A stretch of 64,000 nt of DNA from positions 1-64,000 of the forward strand of contig JAAZAD010000512.1 in NCBI GenBank assembly GCA_012514505.1, read 5' to 3'. Under the pieces are notes generated by a model that ran no database searches, was not told where the DNA came from, and was given only the letters and a program-made list of their open reading frames with translations. Below, in pieces: positions 57,023 to 64,000 of this stretch. How positions within the stretch are numbered: position 1 is the stretch's first letter; the number at the start of each line of letters is the position of its first letter. The DNA is from Rhodococcus sp. (in: high G+C Gram-positive bacteria) (GTDB lineage Bacteria > Actinomycetota > Actinomycetes > Mycobacteriales > Mycobacteriaceae). The position numbers and the translations under genes are program-made.

Positions 57023-57045
57023 GGACCCCGAATACTTCGGTGTCC
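57023..57045. promoter_or_regulatory. Hairpin GGACcCCGAA-TAC-TTCGGtGTCC immediately upstream of the thiolase start
   Basis: 10-bp arms with one mismatch and a 3-nt loop, ending 12 nt before the ATG at 57058. Confidence 0.5.
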
Positions 57046-57057
57046 TACCATTTGCTG

Positions 57058-58239
57058 ATGACCAATCCCGAAAAGATCATCGTCGTCGACGGAGCACGGA
57101 CCCCGATCGGCAGTTTCGGTGGCGCGTTCAAGGACGTGCCCGCCCACGAACTCGGCGCCACTGCAACGAAGGCAGCCCTCGAACGTGCGGGTGTGGCCGC
57201 CGAGGACATCGACGAGGTGGTGATGGGCTGCATCGGTCAGGTCGGGCCGGACGCCTACAACGCTCGTCGGGTCGCGCTTGCTTCCGGGCTGCCCGAGAGC
57301 ACTCCGGCGTTCACAGTGAACCGCCTGTGCGGCAGTGGCCTCCAGGCAGTGTGGAGCGCGGCTCAGCAGATGCGCTGGGGCAGCGCGGACATCACCGTCG
57401 CCGGTGGTGACGAGTCGATGTCCCGGATGCCGTTCTACGACTTCTCGTCGCGCAGCGGTTACAAGCTGGGTGACCGCAAGCTGGTCGACGGCACGGTCGC
57501 GATGCTCACCGATCCGTTCAGCAACGCCCACATGGGACGCACCGCCGAGGCGGTTGCCCGTAAGTACGACGTGAGCCGCGAGCAGCAGGACGAGTTCGCC
57601 GTCGAGTCGCAGCGCCGCGCAGCCACCGATGCCGCGCAGGCCGCGTTCGCAGAGGAGATCACGGCGGTCGAGACCGGTGGCCGTCGGTCGGTGACGGTCG
57701 ACAAGGACGAGCACCTCAAGCCGGGCACGACGATGGAAACCCTGGCCAAGCTGCGGCCCGCGTTCGAAGAGGGCGGCTCGGTCACGGCTGGAAATGCCTC
57801 CGGCATCAACGACGGCGCTGGCTCGCTCGTGCTGGCTCGTGAGTCGGTCGCGCAGGAGAAGGGGCTGACCGGGTTGGTCAGCCTGGAGGCCGTTGCTACC
57901 GCAGCGATGGATCCGGGTCTCATGGGCTATGCGCCCGTGTTGGCGCTGCGGAACCTGTTCGAGCAGACCGGCACCACGCCGGGCGACATCGATGTCGTCG
58001 AACTCAACGAGGCGTTCGCGTCGCAGGCCATCGCCGTGATCCGTGATGCGAACCTCGATCCGGAGAAGACCAACCCGTACGGCGGGGCCATTGCGCTCGG
58101 ACACCCTGTCGGTGCGACAGGCGCGATCCTGAGCCTGCGTGTCGCCAAGGATCTGGTGCGTCGCGATCTCGAACTCGGCGTCGTCACCATGTGCATCGGT
58201 GGCGGTCAGGCGCTCGCAGCACTGTTCCGTCGGGTCTGA
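57058..58239 (+). CDS. Acetyl-CoA acetyltransferase / thiolase
   Basis: MTNPEKIIVVDGARTPIGSFGGAFKDVPAHELGATATKAALERAGV...NRLCGSGLQAVWSAAQQM...NVNGGAIALGHPVGATGA-type motif (NPYGGAIALGHPVGATGAIL)...VVTMCIGGGQALAALF. Confidence 0.95.
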   Translation: MTNPEKIIVVDGARTPIGSFGGAFKDVPAHELGATATKAALERAGVAAEDIDEVVMGCIGQVGPDAYNARRVALASGLPESTPAFTVNRLCGSGLQAVWSAAQQMRWGSADITVAGGDESMSRMPFYDFSSRSGYKLGDRKLVDGTVAMLTDPFSNAHMGRTAEAVARKYDVSREQQDEFAVESQRRAATDAAQAAFAEEITAVETGGRRSVTVDKDEHLKPGTTMETLAKLRPAFEEGGSVTAGNASGINDGAGSLVLARESVAQEKGLTGLVSLEAVATAAMDPGLMGYAPVLALRNLFEQTGTTPGDIDVVELNEAFASQAIAVIRDANLDPEKTNPYGGAIALGHPVGATGAILSLRVAKDLVRRDLELGVVTMCIGGGQALAALFRRV

Positions 58240-58252
58240 CCACACCCCCTCG

Positions 58253-58307
58253 CCCGACCAATGTCACACCGGTTCAGCTCACGCGAACCGCTGTGACATT
58301 GGTCGGG
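58253..58307. repeat. Long hairpin: CCCGACCAATGTCACAcCGGTTC - AGCTCACGC - GAACCGcTGTGACATTGGTCGGG
   Basis: 23-bp arms (22 of 23 paired), 9-nt loop, starting 14 nt after the thiolase stop. Possible terminator or dispersed palindromic element. Confidence 0.85.
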
Positions 58308-58335
58308 GCAGGGGTGGGGTCGCTAGCCTGGGTTC

Positions 58336-60051
58336 ATGGGATCGCCACAGTTCCTGAACTCGCCCAAGACGTTCGTCGTCGACGCCATCCGAGGTGCGGT
58401 CGCATCCTCTGACGACCTCCGATGGCACTCCGAACCCGGCTATCTGACACGACGAGAATCGCTGCCGCGCGGTCAGGTGGCGCTGCTGTCCGGCGGCGGT
58501 TCCGGGCACGAACCTTTGCATGCCGGATTCATCGGCCAGGGAATGTTGACCGGGGCCTGCCCGGGATTGATCTTCACCTCACCCAACGCACTGCAGGTAC
58601 GCGCCGCCACCGAGTCGGTGGATGCCGGAGCCGGGGTCGTGCATATCGTCAAGAACTACACCGGTGACGTTCTCAACTTCACCATCGCCGAGAAAATGGT
58701 GGCAGAGAACGGAATCGCGGTCGAACAGGTTCTCGTGGACGACGACGTGGCCTCCGAAAGCGACGACGGTCCGGGACGGCGAGGAACGGCTGCGACGGTG
58801 GCGGTCGAGAAGATCTGCGGCGCTTCCGCCGATCGGGGTGACGACCTCGCCACGGTCGCCGAATTCGGTCGCCGCACTGCCGACAATGCGCGGAGCATGG
58901 CCGTCGCGCTGCGAGCGTGCACGCTACCCGGTGCAGACCGGCCGTCGTTCGATCTACCTGATGGCGAGATCGAGTTGGGCATCGGCATTCACGGGGAGCG
59001 CGGAACCGAACGAGTCCCGGGTATGGCGGCGTCGGAGTTGGTGCGTCGGTTGATCGACCCTGTCATGGCGTCACTCGGACTCGGCGACGGTGAGCGGGTG
59101 ATCGTGAACGTGAACGGGTTGGGCGCCACGCACGAGTTGTCCTTGAATCTTCTGTTTGCCGAAGCCGCAACGTATCTCGCCGATAAAGGTGTGACGATCG
59201 AGCGCTCGCTCGTCGGCAGTTTCGTGACGGCGCTCGACATGGACGGGGCATCGATCACTCTCGTTCGAGCCGACGACGCCATGCTCGAGTTGTGGGACGC
59301 ACCCACGGCTGCGCCGGGCTGGCCCAATGCGCCGAGCCGCACATTCCGCGAGGTGCCGGGCGGTATCGAATTTCGAGCCCCGATCGCGGATGAGGAGAGC
59401 ACCGACTCGATTCCCGATTCCGACGTCCGGTTGGGCCGCCCGGCCGTGGGCCGCTGGATTGCAGATTTCGCCGAGAAGGTGCTGGCGGAAGAACCGAACC
59501 TCACGGATCTGGACCGGAAGGCCGGGGACGGAGACTTCGGCACCAACATGGTGGCCGCACTCGAGCATGTCGACATCGCCAGAATCCGCGAGGGCTTCGC
59601 CTTGCCGACGGTCTTCGAGACGGTGTCGGATGCGTACCTCGGTCATGCGGGTGGTACGTCCGGTGCGTTGTTCGGCATCTGGTTTCGGCAGTTCTATCGC
59701 GCCGCGGTCGACAACCCGGACGGACTCGACAGGTCGGCGCTGGCGACGGCAGCTCGTGCCGGTATGGAGGCGATCATGGAGTTGGGTGGTGCGCGGCCTG
59801 GCGACAAGACGATGATCGACGCGATCGCCCCTGCCGTCTCCGCGCTGGAGGGTGCCACCGACGCGGGCCTCGAGGACGCGTTGCGGCAGGCGGCCGTCGC
59901 CGCCGCGGACGGCGCTGAGGCGACCCGGGAGTCCACGGCGAAGCGTGGCCGTGCCAGTTATGTGGGGGAGGCCTCGCGGGGCGTCGTCGATCCCGGCGCG
60001 TTGGTTCTGGCCTGGTTCTTCGAGAGCGCGGTGGGTACGCGGAGTCGCTGA
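58336..60051 (+). CDS. dhaKL: Fused dihydroxyacetone kinase (DhaK-DhaL)
   Basis: FLNSPKTFVVDAIRGAVASSDDLRWHSEPGYLTRR...VALLSGGGSGHEPLHAGFIGQGMLTGACPGLIFTSPNALQ (DhaK); DLDRKAGDGDFGTNMVAALEHV...GGTSGALFGIWFR (DhaL). Confidence 0.93.
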   Translation: MGSPQFLNSPKTFVVDAIRGAVASSDDLRWHSEPGYLTRRESLPRGQVALLSGGGSGHEPLHAGFIGQGMLTGACPGLIFTSPNALQVRAATESVDAGAGVVHIVKNYTGDVLNFTIAEKMVAENGIAVEQVLVDDDVASESDDGPGRRGTAATVAVEKICGASADRGDDLATVAEFGRRTADNARSMAVALRACTLPGADRPSFDLPDGEIELGIGIHGERGTERVPGMAASELVRRLIDPVMASLGLGDGERVIVNVNGLGATHELSLNLLFAEAATYLADKGVTIERSLVGSFVTALDMDGASITLVRADDAMLELWDAPTAAPGWPNAPSRTFREVPGGIEFRAPIADEESTDSIPDSDVRLGRPAVGRWIADFAEKVLAEEPNLTDLDRKAGDGDFGTNMVAALEHVDIARIREGFALPTVFETVSDAYLGHAGGTSGALFGIWFRQFYRAAVDNPDGLDRSALATAARAGMEAIMELGGARPGDKTMIDAIAPAVSALEGATDAGLEDALRQAAVAAADGAEATRESTAKRGRASYVGEASRGVVDPGALVLAWFFESAVGTRSR

Positions 60052-60151
60052 GACCGGACCCGTATGGTGGGACGACAGTTCGAGTTGTGCCGCTGAACCC
60101 GTCGCCACTGCTCCTCAACAGCGCTCGGGCCGCAGCGACAGGACGGACACG

Positions 60152-60937
60152 ATGGAAGACACCGCGAGCAGAGGAATACACGCATTCATCGCAGACGTCG
60201 TCCAGCGAGGTGGGAAGGCGAAACGCCTCACTCATTCGCGGCGAAACCCGGTCCAGGTGTGGGGCGAGGCCGGCGAGAGTTGCGTGGTCCGCGTTCGCTC
60301 GAAACTGAGCGGCGATTGGCAGGCGCGTAAACAGGACGAGTCGCTCGAGGACGACGACACGGGTTCACAGTTCTGGGTGTTCGTCGACCTTGCGGCATCG
60401 CCGGAGGAATTCTTCGTGATCCCGTCAGCGGAGATCGCCGACGATATTCGTGAGGAAGTCGATCTGTGGATGATGGAGACCCCGGGTCGCACGCGAACGG
60501 GGCACCACGCCATTGGTTTGGCGCGTATTGCACACGGGCGTGATCGTTGGGATCTACTGGGGCTGAAGGGGCGTAGGGATCCGAGTTTGTACGCCGATTC
60601 GGAGTCCGAACGCGCGCAGGCGCGCCGCGACGACAAGCGCGCCGGCGCGGCGCGGCGTCGCCCAGCCGAAGCGGCGGTTGCAGACGAGGTGGTCGATTCG
60701 CGTCTACAGGTGGTGGCCGACTGCGAGGGCTACCGTCTGGTTGCCAGATTCGATCCGGTTTCTCATGGGCTCGAGATCACTCGGGGTCCGATGGAGGGCC
60801 GCCGTTTCCCCGATCCCACAACTGCTGCATCTGCCGTCGCCAGCCACATCAGCGGCGACGTGGAGAACCGTGACGGATGGGTGTTCTGGGAAATCGACAC
60901 GCCCGCCCGCCTCCCGTTGGGCAAACATGTGGCGTAG
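60152..60937 (+). CDS. Putative PD-(D/E)XK-like nuclease-fold protein (262 aa)
   Basis: CVVRVRSKLSGDWQARKQDESLEDDDTGSQFWVFVDLAASPEEFFVIPSAEIADDIREEVDLWM...GRDRWDLLGLKG resembles 'QVKt..sg.W.l.kKdE....n.FYVFVdL....peyyivPs..va..v....W....rWdll' families; recognised by eye. Confidence 0.55.
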   Translation: MEDTASRGIHAFIADVVQRGGKAKRLTHSRRNPVQVWGEAGESCVVRVRSKLSGDWQARKQDESLEDDDTGSQFWVFVDLAASPEEFFVIPSAEIADDIREEVDLWMMETPGRTRTGHHAIGLARIAHGRDRWDLLGLKGRRDPSLYADSESERAQARRDDKRAGAARRRPAEAAVADEVVDSRLQVVADCEGYRLVARFDPVSHGLEITRGPMEGRRFPDPTTAASAVASHISGDVENRDGWVFWEIDTPARLPLGKHVA

Positions 60938-60962
60938 CGACCCGACCGCATAGAGTCGGGTA

Positions 60963-62084
60963 ATGGCTACAGTCTGGACGGTTCCGCTCGACATCCTTTC
61001 CCGCTGGCTCGACTCCGACGAGGTTCAGACCTTCCTGTCGTCCAACGACCTGGCAGATGCTTCGGCTGATCCGAAGGTGCGCTTGGCGCAGTTCGCTACC
61101 GTCACCGAGTCGTTGCAGCAGCACGTTGGCGAAACGTACACCTCGGTTCAGGCGGCGTCCGCGGCACTCTTCGACGGAATAAATACCGGTCTCGGCGTGC
61201 CCGTCGGCTTGAAGCTCGCCGCGTTGCGCCTTGTGGTCACCGCGGTGCACCAGACCCGTCCGTCGCCGCAGCCGTTGCCGAATACGGTGACCGAAGAACT
61301 GGGCCGGTATATTTTCGCGCTCCGGGACCCGCGGAGTCGCCGCGTCTTCTACGTCGGATCGGGTACGGGCAACCGGGTGTTCGGCCACGTGTGGGCGGCG
61401 TTGGAAGAGAACGAGAAACGCCAGGTGCTCACCGATCCCGAGACTGACTCCGCTGCGGTTCGTGATGCCGTGATCGAGCGTATCCGTGCCATCTACGACT
61501 CGGGACACGATGTCGAGCACTACGTCCTCGCGCATGGAATCGGCCCCGCCGCAGACGGCTCCGCCTCGGCGACGGATCGTCTGAATGCGCTCGTTGCCGG
61601 GTTCGGGCTGTACGAGCGCGGTGGGGATCGGCCGACGCTGACCAATCTCTCGGGTGGCGACGACGGAAAGGCCACGCGCATAGAAGATCTGGCACTGCTG
61701 TACTCGGCGGAGCGAGTACCGGACCTGCCCGTCCCGTGCGTGCTGTTGGAGGTGAAGCAGGCTGCGAGTCGTGAGGCCACCGCAGAGGAGATCTACGCAG
61801 CCTCACGTCAGGCGTGGCCGGCGGGCACTGCGGTGCGCAACACTTCGGATCTTCCGTTGATCGTGTTTGCCGACAACATCGTTCGCGCCGTGTACCGAGC
61901 CGAATCGTGGGAGATCGCTTCCCGCTCGGCCGACGCGGCGCAGTGGAAGTTCACCGGTGAGGTCGATGCGGAACTCGAGAAGCAGTTCGTGCACAAGCGT
62001 GTCACTCCGGATCGGGTCGGCCTCAAGCGGTGGCCGGCCCACGGCTGGGTACCGCACCTGACCAGCGCCCGTCCCGGGCTCTGA
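60963..62084 (+). CDS. GIY-YIG (LEM-3-like) domain protein with an additional C-terminal domain
   Basis: GRYIFALRDPRSRRVFYVGSGTGNRVFGHVWAALEENEKR...VIERIRAIYDSGHDVEHYVLAHGI...LTNLSGGDDG; C-term VLLEVKQAASREATAEEIYAASRQAW...LIVFADNIVRAVYRAESWEIAS. Confidence 0.7.
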   Translation: MATVWTVPLDILSRWLDSDEVQTFLSSNDLADASADPKVRLAQFATVTESLQQHVGETYTSVQAASAALFDGINTGLGVPVGLKLAALRLVVTAVHQTRPSPQPLPNTVTEELGRYIFALRDPRSRRVFYVGSGTGNRVFGHVWAALEENEKRQVLTDPETDSAAVRDAVIERIRAIYDSGHDVEHYVLAHGIGPAADGSASATDRLNALVAGFGLYERGGDRPTLTNLSGGDDGKATRIEDLALLYSAERVPDLPVPCVLLEVKQAASREATAEEIYAASRQAWPAGTAVRNTSDLPLIVFADNIVRAVYRAESWEIASRSADAAQWKFTGEVDAELEKQFVHKRVTPDRVGLKRWPAHGWVPHLTSARPGL

Positions 62085-62087
62085 TCC

Positions 62088-63035
62088 TCAGTCGAGTTCT
62101 GGCGGTACGGGGAAACAGGGCACCGGTCGCGGGTGCTCCGGATCGAGCGCATTGAGTACGTGTACTCCGGCGATCGGGTCGTCCACGATGTCGCCATGCT
62201 CGATGAGGTCGGCCGGGCACTGTTCTTGAAGAACGATGTTGGTGGCGTTCGGCGCCTTCAGGATTCCGCTCGTGTACGGCACCACGACGGTGTCGTATTT
62301 GGTGACGATGTTGGTGTAGTGGACGCTGTCGGCGTACGGGCCGACCGCGCTCAACTTACGAAACCAAGACGAATCCGCGATGAGCTGCGGGCAGGAACCG
62401 CAGCCGACTTCACGTAGGCCCTCTTCGAGTTGGTCTCGGATTCCGTATCGATCCGCGGTCTGCACAATCTGCTCATAGGGTGGGCGGTGGCTGCCCGCCC
62501 ACATCGAGGCAAGCGAGACGTACTTGTCCACCTTGGTTTCACCGCCGAGAAAGCGGACGTAGTGGGCTGGCATGATGGTGCCCTGGGAATGTCCGACGAG
62601 GTCCACCCGGTCGGCGTTGGTTGCGGCCAGCACTCGGTCGACGAAAGCTGCCAGGTCTTTCGCGCTGTCCTCCATCGGCCGAATGCCGCCGACCGCATTC
62701 AACGGCCACGGCATCGTCGGAAAGTTTCCGAACGTCGGTGCGAATACGCAGTAACCTTCACCTTTCAAAACCGGGGAGAGCGTTTTCCAGTCGTTCTGGC
62801 GGTTCTGCGAGGTGCCGTGCAGCAACACGACCGGGTTGGGGTGTTCGGTTGTCGGCGCACAGGTCCAGTCGTTCGACCCCGCGGCGTGACCATCCGGTGT
62901 GCCCACCAGGCTCACGACAGGTGCCGGCAACGGAATTGCGGCGTGAACCGGGCTTCCCCCGATCCAGACGAGTGCCGCGGCGACGCCGACTATCGCAGAT
63001 CGATCACGGTATGAACGAAGATTGATTCTGCCCAT
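62088..63035 (-). CDS. Secreted lipase/esterase (alpha/beta hydrolase, GHSQG)
   Basis: Signal peptide ...SPVHAAIPLPAP; NPVVLLHGTSQNRQNDWKTLSPVLKGEGYCVFAPTFGN...DRVDLVGHSQGTIMPAHYVRFLGG. Confidence 0.9.
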   Translation of the reverse strand: MGRINLRSYRDRSAIVGVAAALVWIGGSPVHAAIPLPAPVVSLVGTPDGHAAGSNDWTCAPTTEHPNPVVLLHGTSQNRQNDWKTLSPVLKGEGYCVFAPTFGNFPTMPWPLNAVGGIRPMEDSAKDLAAFVDRVLAATNADRVDLVGHSQGTIMPAHYVRFLGGETKVDKYVSLASMWAGSHRPPYEQIVQTADRYGIRDQLEEGLREVGCGSCPQLIADSSWFRKLSAVGPYADSVHYTNIVTKYDTVVVPYTSGILKAPNATNIVLQEQCPADLIEHGDIVDDPIAGVHVLNALDPEHPRPVPCFPVPPELD

Positions 63036-63060
63036 TGGTTACCCCTCAGCAATCTGTATC

Positions 63061-63089
63061 TCGTTCGAACGATACAACCGGTCGGTTTA
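63061..63089. promoter_or_regulatory. Adjacent palindromes TCGTTCGAACGA and AACCG-GT-CGGTT upstream of the lipase gene
   Basis: Perfect 12-bp palindrome at 63061-63072, followed by AACCGGTCGGTT. Confidence 0.45.
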
Positions 63090-63253
63090 CTTTCGATGGC
63101 GCCGAGAGATCGGCCCGATTACGTTGTCGTCACAAAATGACAAACGAATGTGAGCGTGAATGCGTTGCCACGATTGACCGTCGCAGCTCGGGCGTTCGAG
63201 AATGAGTACGCGCCGACCAGCAAACGCGCAGTTCGTCGGCGTGGAGGCAGGAA

Positions 63254-63625
63254 ATGAACATCGACAAGCGATTGATGGTGTTGGCCGCTGTCCCGTCAGC
63301 GTTCGGGCTCATGATCCCGGCCGTCGCCCAAGGGCAGGAATCGGCTCCGACAGCCGTGATTCAGCAGGTCCAACAGCCCGGTCCGCCCGTTTATCCGTTC
63401 GGCGTACCTGGCTGCAACGACTACATCGACCCGTGGGAGGACTCGGTTCCCGAAGGCGGGCAACCGCACTATGACCGGCTCGACGAATGGTGTGAAAATT
63501 GGCAAGGCGACGACGATCCGTACGAGGGTGACAACGGCGAGGGTGAGAACGGCGTAGTGCCCGAGGACGGTGTGCAACCCGACAACGGCGATGACGATGG
63601 TGGCGGCACCATCTACATGAATTGA
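63254..63625 (+). CDS. Small secreted acidic protein, unknown function
   Basis: MNIDKRLMVLAAVPSAFGLMIPAVAQGQESAPTAVIQQ..., signal-like N-terminus, acidic low-complexity C-terminus DDDPYEGDNGEGENGVVPEDGVQPDNGDDDGGG. Confidence 0.7.
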   Translation: MNIDKRLMVLAAVPSAFGLMIPAVAQGQESAPTAVIQQVQQPGPPVYPFGVPGCNDYIDPWEDSVPEGGQPHYDRLDEWCENWQGDDDPYEGDNGEGENGVVPEDGVQPDNGDDDGGGTIYMN

Positions 63626-63668
63626 CCTGCTAATTCAGGCATTCGGGTGTTGTTGCACGGACCCCTGG

Positions 63669-64000
63669 TCAGGTGTGCTGTCGCTGCCGACGAGTCTTGC
63701 GGCGGTGTGCGCGCATGGTGGCGATGCGAACACGGTCTCGCGCGCGTCGAAGTACTTGTCGCATCGGCCGTACGCGGGGAGTGGGATCTCGCTCCTCGAT
63801 CGGGATCTCGAACTTCTCGACGCGCGGAGGCGCGTCGCCCTCCCACCAGAAGGGTTCGACGAGGTGCTCGATCATCGGCAGCGATTCCTCCACCGACTTC
63901 TGGCCCCAGTGCACCGCCCGGTCGAGTGCCCGCGGCGACGGTGCGAGGTTCAGCGCGGACAAGGTGGGACGGAACCGCACAATACGGTCGGCGAACGGGG
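63669..64000 (-). CDS. Partial protein, function unclear (runs off the right edge)
   Basis: Open from 64000: ...PFADRIVRFRPTLSALNLAPSPRALDRAVHWGQKSVEESLPMIEHLVEPFWWEGDAPPRVEKFEIPIEERDPTPRVRPMRQ...; stop at 63669. Confidence 0.6.
   Translation of the reverse strand, partial: PFADRIVRFRPTLSALNLAPSPRALDRAVHWGQKSVEESLPMIEHLVEPFWWEGDAPPRVEKFEIPIEERDPTPRVRPMRQVLRRARDRVRIATMRAHRRKTRRQRQHT

Noticed and set aside
56632-58245. 537-aa minus ORF opposite thiolase
   Set aside because: Shadow ORF; thiolase motifs on the + strand are unambiguous.
1-64000. CRISPR arrays, tRNA/rRNA genes, transposases or prophage genes
   Set aside because: None recognised on reading; the tandem repeats found lack CRISPR-like unique spacers. 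A tRNAscan/minced/ISfinder run would be needed to exclude them.

Overview
This is a high-GC actinobacterial chromosomal window, most likely Mycobacteriales and Rhodococcus/Nocardia-like (Kgd-type 2-oxoglutarate decarboxylase, Emb arabinosyltransferase, many FadD/FadE genes). It holds about 51 supportable CDSs. I recognised no rRNA, tRNA, CRISPR array, prophage or transposase by reading. Most of it is ordinary housekeeping, lipid and transport content: kgd, ABC exporters, glutamate decarboxylase, MFS/PadR pair, enoyl-CoA hydratase, adenine/adenosine deaminase, lactone oxidase, TM0106-type nuclease-helicase, two FadD, DEAD helicase, emb, MacB/FtsX system, FadE pair, endonuclease IV, Fe-chelate-type ABC operon, thiolase and fused DhaKL. 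The items I consider most worth follow-up are: (1) a two-gene cassette (60152-62084) pairing a putative PD-(D/E)XK-like protein with a GIY-YIG-domain protein; (2) an SBP/methyltransferase/permease/ATPase operon with three successive 4-bp overlaps and a 7-1-7 Zur/Fur-family-like palindrome over its start codon; (3) a C-terminally truncated AMP-ligase with a degenerate P-loop, translationally coupled to an adenine-deaminase-type enzyme; (4) matching TGGAC-N4-GTCCA operators flanking a TetR gene; (5) a 23-bp-arm hairpin between thiolase and DhaKL; (6) an 18-bp repeat array read as protein on both strands in a convergent overlap; (7) degenerate or orphan proteins (HNH-like protein, DUF5691-like protein, asymmetric fused ABC exporter). 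Domain calls were made by eye from translated motifs. No database search was run.
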